A stretch of 64,000 bases of DNA from Orenia metallireducens (lineage in GTDB: Bacteria > Bacillota > Halanaerobiia > Halobacteroidales > Halobacteroidaceae), in the NCBI RefSeq assembly GCF_001693735.1, contig NZ_LWDV01000010.1, positions 345,963-409,962 on the forward strand, in the 5' to 3' direction. Numbering within the stretch: position 1 is the first letter of the stretch; every line of letters begins with the position of its first letter. Under the pieces are notes generated by a model. That model was not told the origin of the DNA and searched no databases. It was given only the letters and a program-made list of their open reading frames with translations. Positions 35,269 through 44,994 of the stretch are shown piece after piece. The position numbers and the translations under genes are program-made.

Positions 35269-37083
35269 TTAAGGTTCGATATGGTTATCTAAATACTCTC
35301 TAATTTGACTAGCAGTCTTTTCGCTAATTCCTTCAACCTCTGATAACTCTTCAACGGTTGCCTGCTTAATCTTCCCTAAAGAACCGAAATAATTTAATAA
35401 TGCCTCTCGTCGCTTTGGTCCCACCCCTGGGATTTCATCTATCATCGAATGGGTTAGACGGCGTGAACGTAATTTGCGATGATAATTTACAGCAAAGCGG
35501 TGAGCCTCATCACGAACCCGTTGAATTAGATATAAAGCCTGAGAATCCCTAGGCAGAATAATTGGTTCACTCTGTCCTGGCAAAAAGACCTCTTCTTCTC
35601 TTTTAGCCAATCCAATTAGTTGTTCTTCAGATCTACCGAGGTTATGTAGTATTTCTACAGCAGCCCCTAATTGACCTTTTCCTCCATCGATTAAGATTAA
35701 ATCAGGAAACTGTTTACCTTCCTCTAATAATCTAGAATAGCGACGAGTAACAACCTCACTCATAGAGAGAAAGTCATTATTTCCTTGCCCATGCTTAATC
35801 TTAAAGCGGCGATAATCACTCTTTTTAGGTTGCCCATTCTCAAAGACAACCATTGAAGCCACTGTATCGGTTCCTTGTACATGAGAGATATCAAAACCCT
35901 CAATGCGATAAGGCATCTCTTCTAATCCTAAATGCTCTTGTAACTCTATCACACCTCTACTTACTTTAAGGGATTTAAACTTCTGCTTAAAACGGTACTC
36001 TTTTAGATTGTAACGGGCATTACGATAAGCCATCTGTACTAACTCTTTCTTCTCTCCAATCTTTGGAACCTTTAATTCTACTTTACTTCCTTTACGTTTA
36101 GTTAACCATTGATTAATCAAATCTAAATCTTCAATCTCAATCTCTAAAAGAATCTCCTCAGGTATATAATAGGCATTATCATAGTATTGTTGCAAGAAAG
36201 CAGTTAAGGTCTCTTTTAAATCATCGCTCTCTTCAAAGATAAAGTCCTCTTTTCCAATTAATCTGCCACTTCTGACTATTAGTAGTTGTACACAGATATC
36301 ATTATCTGCTTGGGCTAAAGCGATAATATCTTGGTTAATCAACTTATCAGAGACTATCTTCTGCTTTTGGGTAACCTTATCTATTGCTCTAATCTGGTCT
36401 CTTAGCTTAGCAGCAGCCTCAAAGTTCAACTCTGCTGATGCCCGTTTCATCTGCTCCTCTAATTCCTTGACTAAATTCTCCTCTTTTCCTTCTAAAATCA
36501 TAATAGATTTCTCTATCAATCTATTATATTCTTCAACACTAATTTCGTTAATACAAGGTGCTACACATTTTTCAATATGAAAGTTAAGGCAGGCTCTATC
36601 CTCTTTCTTCTCTGTCAAATCCCTTTTACATGTTCGTAGTTTAAACATATCATGTAACAGCTCTAAAATATCATTAACAGCTTTGATATCAGTATAAGGT
36701 CCAAAGTACCTAGCCCCATCACTTTTAACTATTCTAGTTTTAAAGATTCGGGGATATACCTCATCTAAGGTTACCTTGATATAAGGATAGGTCTTATCAT
36801 CCTTAAGCTGAATATTATATTTGGGATGATATTTCTTGATTAGATTATTCTCTAAGATTAAAGCTTCTACTTCAGTATCTGTGATGATATAATCGAAGTC
36901 AACGATATTCTCTACTAATACCTTGGTCTTAAACCTCTGATGCTTAGAGCTTTGAAAGTAAGAGCTAACTCTATTTTTTAAAGATTTGGCCTTGCCAACA
37001 TAAATTATTTTATCTAGCTTGTCCTTCATTAGATAAACACCAGGCTCTTTAGGGAGATTTTTTACTTTTTCTTTTAATTTCAT
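35269..37083 (-). CDS. uvrC: UvrC, excinuclease ABC subunit C
   Basis: UvrC makes the two cuts around bulky DNA lesions. The GIY-YIG nuclease domain is at residues 10-90 (GVYLMKDKLDKIIYVGKAKSLKNRV), the Cys-containing linker near 160, the UvrB-binding UVR motif near 200-235, the RNase H-like C-terminal nuclease (FDISHVQGT and LILIDGGKGQL) at about 390-540, and tandem helix-hairpin-helix motifs at the end (DEIPGVGPKRREALL). The ATG at 37083 is preferred over one three codons upstream because AAAGG then has a workable spacing. It lies downstream of uvrA in the same direction. Confidence 0.97.
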   Translation of the reverse strand: MKLKEKVKNLPKEPGVYLMKDKLDKIIYVGKAKSLKNRVSSYFQSSKHQRFKTKVLVENIVDFDYIITDTEVEALILENNLIKKYHPKYNIQLKDDKTYPYIKVTLDEVYPRIFKTRIVKSDGARYFGPYTDIKAVNDILELLHDMFKLRTCKRDLTEKKEDRACLNFHIEKCVAPCINEISVEEYNRLIEKSIMILEGKEENLVKELEEQMKRASAELNFEAAAKLRDQIRAIDKVTQKQKIVSDKLINQDIIALAQADNDICVQLLIVRSGRLIGKEDFIFEESDDLKETLTAFLQQYYDNAYYIPEEILLEIEIEDLDLINQWLTKRKGSKVELKVPKIGEKKELVQMAYRNARYNLKEYRFKQKFKSLKVSRGVIELQEHLGLEEMPYRIEGFDISHVQGTDTVASMVVFENGQPKKSDYRRFKIKHGQGNNDFLSMSEVVTRRYSRLLEEGKQFPDLILIDGGKGQLGAAVEILHNLGRSEEQLIGLAKREEEVFLPGQSEPIILPRDSQALYLIQRVRDEAHRFAVNYHRKLRSRRLTHSMIDEIPGVGPKRREALLNYFGSLGKIKQATVEELSEVEGISEKTASQIREYLDNHIEP

Positions 37084-37104
37084 CTTAATCATCCTTTAAG
37101 ATCA

Positions 37105-37202
37105 GTAATTAGTAACGAGTGAATAGTGACGAGTAAAAAATCAAGAAAAATAACTAATTATTTAAGCTTTACTCATCACTCGTTACTCATAACTCGCCAC
37201 TG
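37105..37202. repeat. AGTAACGAGT-family inverted repeat, copy 3
   Basis: AGTAATTAGTAACGAGTGAA against TTTACTCATCACTCGTTACT, with AT-rich sequence between. It fills the uvrA-uvrC gap. Confidence 0.6.
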
Positions 37203-37205
37203 CCT

Positions 37206-40016
37206 TTAAAGTACCTTTTTAAGAAATTGTCCTGTATATGAACCTTCTACTTTTGCTACCTCCTCTGGACTTCCTGTAGCAATAACCTCTCCACCATTGA
37301 CTCCACCTTCAGGACCTAAGTCTATGATATAATCGGCAGACTTAATAACATCTAGGTTATGCTCAATTACTAGAATGGTATTGCCTCCTTCTTTTAAGCG
37401 TTGTAATACTTGCAATAACTTATTTACATCTTCAAAATGAAGCCCTGTTGTCGGTTCATCTAGGATATAAATAGTATTTCCTGTATTCATCTTACTCAAT
37501 TCAGTTGCTAACTTGATTCTTTGGGCTTCTCCTCCTGATAAGGTAGTCGAAGGTTGTCCCAATCTAATATAGCTCAACCCTACATCATATAAAGTCTGAA
37601 GTCTACGTTTGATAGTAGGAATATTCTCAAAGAATTCTAAAGCTTCTTCTACTGTCATATCTAAGACATCAGCAATGGTCTTTCCTTTATATTTAACATC
37701 TAAAGTCTCTCTATTATAACGCTCTCCCTTACATACTTCACAAGGAACATAGACATCAGCTAAGAAATGCATCTCAATCTGAATGATACCATCACCTTTA
37801 CAAGCTTCACAGCGTCCACCCTTAACATTGAAGCTGAAACGCCCTTTCTTATAACCACGTTCTTGGGATAAAGGTACCTTAGTAAAGACATCACGGATAT
37901 AATCAAAGACCTTGGTATAAGTTGCAGGGTTAGAGCGAGGTGTTCTACCTATCGGTGACTGGTCGATATTAATCACTTTATCCACCTCTTCTATACCTAG
38001 AACTTCATCATGGCGACCAGGTCTTAACTTAGATTTATAAATTTCTTGCATCAATTTACGATTTAAAATCTTATTAACTAAGGTACTCTTACCAGAGCCC
38101 GAGACCCCAGTTACACAGGTAAAGGTCCCTAAAGGCACTTTTACATCTATATCTTTTAAGTTATGCTCCTTTGCTCCCTTAACTTCAAGATACTTGCCAT
38201 TAGGTTTAATCCTCTCCACAGGTACCTCAATCTTCTTCTTACCAGATAAGTACTGTCCTGTAATAGACTCCTCTACCTCCATTATCTCCTCGGCAGTACC
38301 TGCTGCTACTACCCTTCCTCCATGGCGACCAGCCTTAGGACCGATATCAAGGATATGGTCTGCTGTTCTAATAGTATCCTCATCATGCTCTACAACTATT
38401 ACTGTATTTCCTACATCACGAAGATGCTCTAAAGTACTGATTAAACGTTCATTATCCCGTTGATGTAATCCAATACTTGGTTCATCTAGAATATAGATAA
38501 CACCTACCAAGCTAGAACCAATCTGAGTTGCTAATCTAATCCGTTGAGCTTCACCACCAGATAGAGTTCCAGCATTACGACTAAGGTTTAAATACCCTAA
38601 ACCTACATTGAATAAGAAACTCAATCTTGCTCTAATCTCCTTCAAGATTTCAGTAGCAATAATCTTCTTAGAACCTACTAATTCAAGATTAGTAAAGAAA
38701 TCATAAGCATCTTCAATAGATAGATTGCTAATTTCGGCAATAGACCTCTCATCCACAGTAACTGCTAAACTCTCTGGTCTTAAACGATTCCCTCCACAAT
38801 CAGGGCAAGGTCTGATACTCATATAATTCTCTAATCTTTTACGGGCACTCTCTGACTTACTCTCCCTTGCCCTCCTATGAAATAGACCGATTAACCCTTC
38901 AAATTTCGTTTCGTGCATTCTAGTTCTACCCCGACGATTTGTATATTCGAATTCAACATAGCCTGTATCTCCATAAAGTAGCACATTTATAAACTCTTCA
39001 TCAACCTCTTTTAGAGGAGCATCAGGGTCAACATTATACTTATAAGCTAGAGCATTGATAATCTGTGGATAATAGGTACTACTTGAACCTTGCCAAGGGA
39101 TGATAGCCCCTCCGTTGAGTGACTTATCATAATCTAAGATTAAGTCAGGATCAAATTCCCGTTTATTTCCTAAGCCATCACAGGTATCACAGGCACCATA
39201 TGGACTATTAAAGGAGAACATTCTCGGTGATAGCTCTTCTAAGCTGATTCCACAATCAGGACAAGCAAAGTTCTCACTAAATAGCTGCTCCTCTCCATCA
39301 ATAACATCTATAACTACTAACCCTTCTGCTAACTCTAAAGCCCTCTCCAAAGATTCAGCAAGCCTTGCCTCTAAATCTGCTTTTATAATCAAACGATCTA
39401 CTACAACCTCAATAGAGTGCTTCTTATTCTTGTCCAATTCAATCTCCTCTGCTATATCCCTTACCTCTCCATCAATTCTAACTCGTACAAATCCTTCACG
39501 TTGTACTCTAGCTAGAAGCTCTTTATGCTCTCCCTTTCTTCCTCTAACAATTGGAGCTAAAATTTGAAACTTAGTCCTCTCTGGCAGCTCCATCACCTGA
39601 TCAACAATCTCCTGCACTGTCTGAGAAGAAATCTCTTGTCCACAATTAGGACAATGGGGAGTACCAATACGGGCATATAATAACCTCAAATAATCATGAA
39701 TCTCTGTTACTGTCCCAACTGTTGACCTTGGGTTCTTACTGGTAGTCTTCTGATCAATCGAGATTGATGGAGATAGTCCTTCTATGTATTCTACCTTAGG
39801 TTTTTCCATCTGCCCTAAGAATTGACGAGCATAAGCTGATAAGCTCTCTACATACCTTCTCTGCCCTTCAGCATAAATAGTATCAAAAGCTAGGGAAGAC
39901 TTACCTGAACCACTTAGCCCAGTAATAACTACCAGTTTATCACGGGGTATCTCTACATCTATATTCTGCAAGTTATGTTCTCTTGCTCCTTTGATTATAA
40001 TCTTATCTTTAGCCAT
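37206..40016 (-). CDS. uvrA: UvrA, excinuclease ABC subunit A
   Basis: UvrA is the damage-recognition ATPase of nucleotide-excision repair. It has two ABC ATPase modules: Walker [13 protein letters not shown] near residue 33 and [12 protein letters not shown] near residue 638, each with its LSGGEAQRI signature and a Walker B region (ILDEPS / ILDEPT). Zinc fingers are CPNCG...CPDCG in the first half and CEACKGDG...CEVCKGERY in the second. At 936 residues it is of normal length. It is followed by uvrC after about 120 bp. The ribosome site AGAGGTG is well placed. Confidence 0.98.
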   Translation of the reverse strand: MAKDKIIIKGAREHNLQNIDVEIPRDKLVVITGLSGSGKSSLAFDTIYAEGQRRYVESLSAYARQFLGQMEKPKVEYIEGLSPSISIDQKTTSKNPRSTVGTVTEIHDYLRLLYARIGTPHCPNCGQEISSQTVQEIVDQVMELPERTKFQILAPIVRGRKGEHKELLARVQREGFVRVRIDGEVRDIAEEIELDKNKKHSIEVVVDRLIIKADLEARLAESLERALELAEGLVVIDVIDGEEQLFSENFACPDCGISLEELSPRMFSFNSPYGACDTCDGLGNKREFDPDLILDYDKSLNGGAIIPWQGSSSTYYPQIINALAYKYNVDPDAPLKEVDEEFINVLLYGDTGYVEFEYTNRRGRTRMHETKFEGLIGLFHRRARESKSESARKRLENYMSIRPCPDCGGNRLRPESLAVTVDERSIAEISNLSIEDAYDFFTNLELVGSKKIIATEILKEIRARLSFLFNVGLGYLNLSRNAGTLSGGEAQRIRLATQIGSSLVGVIYILDEPSIGLHQRDNERLISTLEHLRDVGNTVIVVEHDEDTIRTADHILDIGPKAGRHGGRVVAAGTAEEIMEVEESITGQYLSGKKKIEVPVERIKPNGKYLEVKGAKEHNLKDIDVKVPLGTFTCVTGVSGSGKSTLVNKILNRKLMQEIYKSKLRPGRHDEVLGIEEVDKVINIDQSPIGRTPRSNPATYTKVFDYIRDVFTKVPLSQERGYKKGRFSFNVKGGRCEACKGDGIIQIEMHFLADVYVPCEVCKGERYNRETLDVKYKGKTIADVLDMTVEEALEFFENIPTIKRRLQTLYDVGLSYIRLGQPSTTLSGGEAQRIKLATELSKMNTGNTIYILDEPTTGLHFEDVNKLLQVLQRLKEGGNTILVIEHNLDVIKSADYIIDLGPEGGVNGGEVIATGSPEEVAKVEGSYTGQFLKKVL

Positions 40017-40473
40017 TTATTTTCACCTCTTTTGAATTTATTGATTCTTTTTTAGTAATTAGTAAACATTTAAAAACTTTAGAATTAAACTATATAATCA
40101 ACTATTATTTTAATCTGAGGCAAATATAAATAATAATTAATAAATACATTTATATCTATCTTCTCTCTAATTCTTAATTATCAATCACTTAACTATTATA
40201 TCAGTAATTATTACTGATTACAACCAATCAAAACAATTGTATTACTTATTCAAATCTATGTGATAAATAAAAATCAATTATTCCAGTATTTTATGAAAAT
40301 CTTATTAAGGAGTATAAGTGTAACAACTAATTATTAATAAACTAATTGAATATACTTTTTGCTCTAATTTCTGTATATCTTTCATAAATAACCTTAATAT
40401 AGAAATCCTCTTTATTTTATCCAGCTTTAATCTCATATATATTATCGAAATGATCTTTTTCTAATAATAAAAG
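40017..40473. other. Gene-free region upstream of uvrA
   Basis: About 460 bp of AT-rich sequence that must contain the uvrA promoter on the minus strand. I could not identify a convincing promoter or an SOS-box palindrome, and I see no gene. Confidence 0.4.
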
Positions 40474-40507
40474 CTAAAAAGCTGACCATTAATTACTGGT
40501 CAGTTTT
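40474..40507 (-). terminator. Terminator after the DUF3795 gene
   Basis: The hairpin ACTGACCAGT...ATGGTCAGC is followed on the minus strand by CTTTTTAGCTTTTATT. It starts right after the stop codon. Confidence 0.7.
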
Positions 40508-40508
40508 C

Positions 40509-40865
40509 TCATCTCTTAATTGTCATCTCCTCTTTACTTGTCATCTTATGGGCATATTCTCCATATCCCTTCTCTTTTATTAAGTCAATGCAAGCCTTTC
40601 TATCAGAACGAAAGATAAAAGCAAATACTTTAGATATAAAATTATTAAACATCTTACATTCATTCTGGTCTAAAAAATCTTTACAATCAGCACAACTTAA
40701 ATAACTATTTTCCATACAACAATTTCTAACCTTACACCAACTGGATTCTTCATTCTGATGACAGCCTAAACACTTTCCCTTTAAGTATTTCTTACAAGCC
40801 CCACAGTACAGACCACAGTAAGCTATCAAACTTTTATCAGCAACTATCTTCTTCAAAACCATCAT
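40509..40865 (-). CDS. DUF3795 cysteine-rich protein
   Basis: This is a 118-residue protein with the DUF3795 cysteine pattern: IAYCGLYCGACKKYLKGKCLGC, then CKVRNCC, CADC and CKMF, probably holding zinc or an iron-sulfur centre. The function of the family is unknown. Two ATG codons follow the AGGGGG site very closely, and a TTG three codons later is better spaced, so the first residues are uncertain. It is downstream of the WYL regulator on the same strand, 63 bp away, and may be co-transcribed with it. Confidence 0.8.
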   Translation of the reverse strand: MMVLKKIVADKSLIAYCGLYCGACKKYLKGKCLGCHQNEESSWCKVRNCCMENSYLSCADCKDFLDQNECKMFNNFISKVFAFIFRSDRKACIDLIKEKGYGEYAHKMTSKEEMTIKR

Positions 40866-40928
40866 CCCCCTATTATACCTAACTTATCTAAATTATAACA
40901 GAGGAAATTAGACACCAGTATGTCATAT

Positions 40929-41840
40929 TTAAAAATATTTTTTTAAGATTTTTTCTAACTTGACCTTTATTATATCTCTTATTCTCATCGGTTCTATAAC
41001 TTCAATATATTCTCCAAGGCCAAGTAAAAAATCATACAACCATTCATTCTCCCAAATTTCTGTTCTGATTATCGCTGAACCACCTTCCAATATTTCAAAG
41101 GATTCTCTTGGAAAATATTCATAAGATCTTTCAATATACTCTTTATCTACTTTTAAGACCAGTTTTACTTTATCAGTTATATTATTAGAATCTAAACATT
41201 CTTGAGGAGTTCCTTTCTTTCTAATAAATTTTTCTTTATTGATAGTCAAATCTCTTATTCTAGAGATCCTAAAAACTCTAAAATCCTCCCTCAATCTACA
41301 ATAACCATAAATATACCATGAATGTCCTTTTAAAATTATAGTCAATGGTTCTACTTTCCTTGAAGTTCTTTGATTTTTATTACTTAGGTAAGAAAATTCT
41401 ATTAAATAATTATTCTTAATTGCCTTTTTAATTAAATTAACCTTCTCTGTTAATTCTTCATCATTACCCCAAGGACTATAATCAATAATGAAGGTCTCTT
41501 CTTTATCTTCTAAATCTGTATTAAACCCTTTCAATTTCTCTAAAGTATTTTCTAAATCAGAATCAGGTAAAATTTTTCTAACTCCTTCTAAAGCTTTTAT
41601 AATAGTTTCTAGCTCTTCTACTTTAAATATATTTTTATCCATCTTATAATTTTCTAAGATACTAATACCACCATCTACTCCTTTAGTAGTTACAATTGGT
41701 ATACCTGCTTTATTTAATGTTTCTACATCTCTGTAAATTGTTCTTCTAGATACCTCAAAATTATCTGCTAACTCTTTAGCTGTCACCTTTTCTTTATTAA
41801 TTAATAAAATTGTAATTGCTAACAATCTATCTATTTTCAT
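40929..41840 (-). CDS. HTH/WYL-domain transcriptional regulator
   Basis: This is a 303-residue regulator of the YafY/DeoR-like type. The N-terminal winged HTH (residues 1-60, TAKELADNFEVSRRTIYRDVETL) is followed by a WYL domain at about residues 140-210 (YLIEFSYLSNK, GHSWYIYGYCRLREDFRVF) and a C-terminal WCX-like extension. WYL domains sense small ligands or nucleic acid. Its target is unknown; the DUF3795 gene downstream is the nearest candidate. A good Shine-Dalgarno-like GGGGTGAG precedes the ATG. Confidence 0.88.
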   Translation of the reverse strand: MKIDRLLAITILLINKEKVTAKELADNFEVSRRTIYRDVETLNKAGIPIVTTKGVDGGISILENYKMDKNIFKVEELETIIKALEGVRKILPDSDLENTLEKLKGFNTDLEDKEETFIIDYSPWGNDEELTEKVNLIKKAIKNNYLIEFSYLSNKNQRTSRKVEPLTIILKGHSWYIYGYCRLREDFRVFRISRIRDLTINKEKFIRKKGTPQECLDSNNITDKVKLVLKVDKEYIERSYEYFPRESFEILEGGSAIIRTEIWENEWLYDFLLGLGEYIEVIEPMRIRDIIKVKLEKILKKYF

Positions 41841-42182
41841 TTCTTACTCACCCCTAGTAATTAAATTATCTTTCATAAAAGACCAGTAAAAAATTACCTT
41901 CCCTACCCTAGAAGAGATTAATAAAAATTTTTTAGTTATTAATTGCTATAACCATGTTAATCTTCCTTTCTAGATTTTGTTTTGCTCTTACTTAACATGA
42001 TACCAGAAATCGATAACTTTTTGATTCTATTATTTAGAAAATTTAATTGTTCAATAATCTATTAACAAATATTTAAATTCTAAAATCTTGAAGGAGTTAA
42101 ATGTTAGTACAAAGAAGTTAAATTATATAGATACAAAAATAATTGAACCTATAAATATATCATCCTCTCTTAGTAATGTAGA
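41841..42182. other. Gene-free region
   Basis: AT-rich spacer without a recognisable gene; it should contain the promoter of the WYL regulator (minus strand). Confidence 0.35.
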
Positions 42183-42503
42183 TATCCAACTTTAGAATGA
42201 AATATAAAACCAATCTACCTCACCCCTAGCCCCCTATGAGGAATATAGTTCAATTCCTCTTCGTACAGAACCAGTCTCTCCTCATGCTAGGAGAGGGGAA
42301 CAAAATATGTTTTAGTTCTCTCTTTTTGGATCTATCGACCACTTCGTAATAAAAAGAATTTCCTAAGGTAGGAGAGAGCTAGGGAAATTATACTTTATAA
42401 TCATTTTTAATAAAGTATAATGATCATGGAGAGTTTCTTGAGACTCGTAAGGAGTGAGGTATGAAAATGGTTTTAAATTTTTTATAAAATTACACTTTAG
42501 ACT
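42183..42503 (-). repeat. Dispersed non-coding repeat, copy B
   Basis: This is the reverse complement of 16205-16487 with few differences, plus an extra segment of about 40-50 bp (around 42230-42280, containing GAGGAATATAGTTCAATTCC). Ends are near CTTTAGAATGAAATATAAAAC and TTATAAAATTACACTTTAG. The remaining 190 bp before the zinc-ribbon gene are AT-rich and hold nothing else I can name. Confidence 0.75.
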
Positions 42504-42696
42504 TGAATATCTATATTAAAAGAATTGCATAACTACATTTAGACCAAAATATAGATATTATGTACTAATTCTAAAGGGATTATCTTCACTTCTTTTTATT
42601 TCTATAACTATTTTAGGTAGATTAACATAAAAAGATATCACTTTATGCATCAGCTGGTTAAAAATTTCTCAGAAGTGTAATTAGGAGGGATTTTCA

Positions 42697-42957
42697 ATGA
42701 AAAAAGCAATCTGTGGAAAATGTGATAAGATTATGAGAACAGTCTTTGAATCTGGTGAAAAGAAATATTTCTGTAAATATTGTGATGGTTTCACCGATTA
42801 TCAGATTAAAAATGTCAAAAACTTCTGTGACAAATGTGGAGAAGAGTTAGAACTATTACAAGCCTGTGGTAGCGTTAGCTTCTTTTGTCATAACTGTAAT
42901 GAAGTAAGGTCAAAAAGTGTGGTAGACACTAAATATTTTGAAGTTGAGGATAAATAA
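42697..42957 (+). CDS. Small protein with two tandem zinc ribbons
   Basis: This is an 86-residue protein with four CxxC pairs: CGKC (residues 6-9), CKYC (about 27-30), CDKC (about 44-47) and CHNC (about 64-67), thus two zinc ribbons of similar design. It has no catalytic domain. It may be a nucleic-acid- or protein-binding adaptor. The gene has a strong AGGAGGG site before its ATG. It lies about 110 bp upstream of the alcohol dehydrogenase gene in the same direction, with an imperfect hairpin between. Confidence 0.7.
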   Translation: MKKAICGKCDKIMRTVFESGEKKYFCKYCDGFTDYQIKNVKNFCDKCGEELELLQACGSVSFFCHNCNEVRSKSVVDTKYFEVEDK

Positions 42958-42958
42958 C

Positions 42959-43025
42959 TAAGGTTAGGTTTAAATATAAAATTAAATTATAAAAACTGTC
43001 CTTACTTAACTTAAACTCAACCTTA
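42959..43025 (+). other. Imperfect stem-loop between zinc-ribbon gene and alcohol dehydrogenase
   Basis: TAAGGTTAGGTTTAA (42959-42973) pairs with 43011-43025 at 13 of 15 positions across a 37-base loop. There is no T-run, so it is not a simple terminator; it may be a leader structure of the next gene. Confidence 0.35.
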
Positions 43026-43066
43026 AACTTCAACTAAGATATAAAATTCTAAAGGGGGATTACATA

Positions 43067-44230
43067 ATGAACAACTTCAATTTTCATAATCCAACTGAGC
43101 TACTTTTTGGTGAAGGTCAAGTTAAAAAAATCGGTAAAAAGGTTAAAGAGTATGGTAATAAAGTATTAGTTGTTACAGGTGGAGGTAGTGTTAAGAGAAT
43201 TGGTTTATACGACAAAGTTATTGCTTTATTGCAAGAAAAAGATTTAGAGATTCATGAGCTTTCAGGAATTGAACCCAACCCTAGGGTATCTAGCGTACGA
43301 GAAGGTGTCAAGATTTGTAGGGAAAATGATATAGATATTGTTTTAGCAGTTGGTGGAGGAAGTACTATTGATGCCACTAAGGCTATTGCTGGAGCAGCAT
43401 TTTATGATGGGGACCCTTGGGATTTATTTGCTAAAGGCATAAGAATTAAAAATGCACTTCCTATAGGTACAATCCTAACTTTAGCTGCCACAGGATCTGA
43501 AATGAATCCAAATTTCGTTATCTCTAATCTAAAGACAGAAGAGAAGATGGGGGCTAGTAGTCCACTGCTTTATCCTAAATTCTCAATCTTAGACCCTATT
43601 AATACTTTTACAGTACCAAAGGAGCATACTGTATATGGAATTATAGATATAGCAGCACATGTCTATGAACAATATTTCAGCCATACTGAGTCTACACCTA
43701 TCCAAGATAGATGGGCAGAGAGTATCTTAAAGACTTTAAAAGAAGAGAGTGTGAAGGTCCTTGCTAATCCTGAGGATTATGATGCTAGATCAAATATAAT
43801 GTTAGCAGGGACGATGGCACTAAATGGTTTGCTCTCTATGGGTAAAGAGACAGATTGGGCAAGTCACGGTATCGAGCATGCTGTTAGTGCTGTTTATGAT
43901 ATCCCTCATGGCGGTGGGCTAGCAATCATCTTCCCAAACTGGATGAAGTATGTGTTGGAAGAGGGTACAGATAAATTTGTACAATATGCTACAAGAGTCT
44001 GGGATGTCGACCCAACAGGAAAGTCTGACCATGAAATTGCTTTAGAGGGAATAGAGAAGACTAGAGAATGGTTTAATGAAATGGGAGCACCTGCTCGTTT
44101 GGCAGACTATAATATAGGTGATGATAAGCTAGAGCTAATGGCTGAAAAAGCCACAGCTAAAGGTACTAGAGGTAGCTATAAAGTACTAGGTAAGGATGAT
44201 ATAGTAGAGATTTATAAGATGAGTTTATAA
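43067..44230 (+). CDS. Iron-containing alcohol dehydrogenase (butanol dehydrogenase type)
   Basis: This NAD(P)H-dependent enzyme probably reduces aldehydes in fermentation. The nucleotide site VVTGGGSVKRIG is near residue 36 and GGGSTIDATKAIA near residue 97. The metal ligands are supplied by DIAAHVYEQYF (about residue 193) and by two His in GIEHAVSAVYDIPHGGGLAI (about 265-285). At 387 residues it resembles clostridial BdhA/YqhD enzymes, with Asp-His-His ligands. It is a single gene with GGGGGAT before the ATG, followed by an inverted repeat. Confidence 0.92.
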   Translation: MNNFNFHNPTELLFGEGQVKKIGKKVKEYGNKVLVVTGGGSVKRIGLYDKVIALLQEKDLEIHELSGIEPNPRVSSVREGVKICRENDIDIVLAVGGGSTIDATKAIAGAAFYDGDPWDLFAKGIRIKNALPIGTILTLAATGSEMNPNFVISNLKTEEKMGASSPLLYPKFSILDPINTFTVPKEHTVYGIIDIAAHVYEQYFSHTESTPIQDRWAESILKTLKEESVKVLANPEDYDARSNIMLAGTMALNGLLSMGKETDWASHGIEHAVSAVYDIPHGGGLAIIFPNWMKYVLEEGTDKFVQYATRVWDVDPTGKSDHEIALEGIEKTREWFNEMGAPARLADYNIGDDKLELMAEKATAKGTRGSYKVLGKDDIVEIYKMSL

Positions 44231-44305
44231 ACAGTAACAAGTGACAAGTTACGAGCAACAAGTATAATCTTTTCTCGTTACTTGTCACTGATTACCTATT
44301 ACTTA
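44231..44305. repeat. AGTAACGAGT-family inverted repeat, copy 4
   Basis: AACAGTAACAAGTGACAAG against CTCGTTACTTGTCACTG, exactly filling the space between the two convergent genes, where it probably acts as a shared terminator. Confidence 0.6.
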
Positions 44306-44307
44306 AA

Positions 44308-44757
44308 TTATAATTTCACCTTAACTACTACTTTCTTAACACTTTCTGCTTGATCTACTGCTCGACAAGGCATATGTATATCTTGGGGCATAAAGATAGC
44401 AAAGTTTCCTGCCTTAATAGTAAAGAAATTACCTTCCCCCTCTAAGAATAGAATATCTTTCTCTTGACTATACTCTTCAATAACCTTCATTCCTGCTAAA
44501 TCGGTACAACCCATTAATTCTTGTCCTTTAATCATATACTGAATATCTAAGTACTTACGATGCCCCTCCCAACGCCCTTCCTCTTTAGGCTTGGTCTGAT
44601 ACTCTTCAACTGAAGCATAGATATTATCGACCTCTATCTCATGCTTTCCTACTTCTAACTTAGCTAAATCCCTTTCGTCTAAAAATTTGAAGGCTCTAGC
44701 CATTCTATCATTTAAATTATAATAAAGCTTTGCATTTTTAAGATTATCAATTATCAT
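44308..44757 (-). CDS. YhcH/YjgK/YiaL family protein (DUF386)
   Basis: This is a 149-residue cupin-like protein. Conserved parts are WEGHRKYLDIQYMIKGQE (near residue 63), DILFLEGEGNFFTIKAGNFAIFMPQDIHMP (about 100-130) and the terminal KKVVVKV. Family members such as YhcH and TabA are linked to sialic-acid metabolism or biofilm control, and are thought to act on sugars. Nothing in the neighbourhood defines its role here. Good AAGAGGTGA site before the ATG. Confidence 0.88.
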   Translation of the reverse strand: MIIDNLKNAKLYYNLNDRMARAFKFLDERDLAKLEVGKHEIEVDNIYASVEEYQTKPKEEGRWEGHRKYLDIQYMIKGQELMGCTDLAGMKVIEEYSQEKDILFLEGEGNFFTIKAGNFAIFMPQDIHMPCRAVDQAESVKKVVVKVKL

Positions 44758-44872
44758 CTCTTCACCTCTTTTATCCCTTTAGTTATCTTTAATTATATCA
44801 GGTGAATCTATGCTTTAACAATAGTAGGTATTCATTTGATTTTAAAATAATATGAGTATATCACGAAACTTT

Positions 44873-44925
44873 GGTAATCAGTAACGAGTAAGAATATCTT
44901 CTTGTTACTCGTTACTATCGTAATA
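44873..44925. repeat. AGTAACGAGT-family inverted repeat, copy 5
   Basis: AATCAGTAACGAGTAAGAA against TTCTTGTTACTCGTTACT. The clearest short form of the family, in the gap between the YhcH-like gene and the hydrogenase-like gene. Confidence 0.6.
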
Positions 44926-44970
44926 TCTCTCTTAAGTCTCATTGTCAAATCAACTACCTCAGATAGAAAA

Positions 44971-44994
44971 AGAAGTAACACAAAGTCTACTTCT
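44971..44994 (-). terminator. Terminator overlapping the end of the hydrogenase-like gene
   Basis: AGAAGTA / TACTTCT; the 5' arm on the minus strand includes the stop codon, and TTTTTCTATC follows. A short stem, but well placed. Confidence 0.55.
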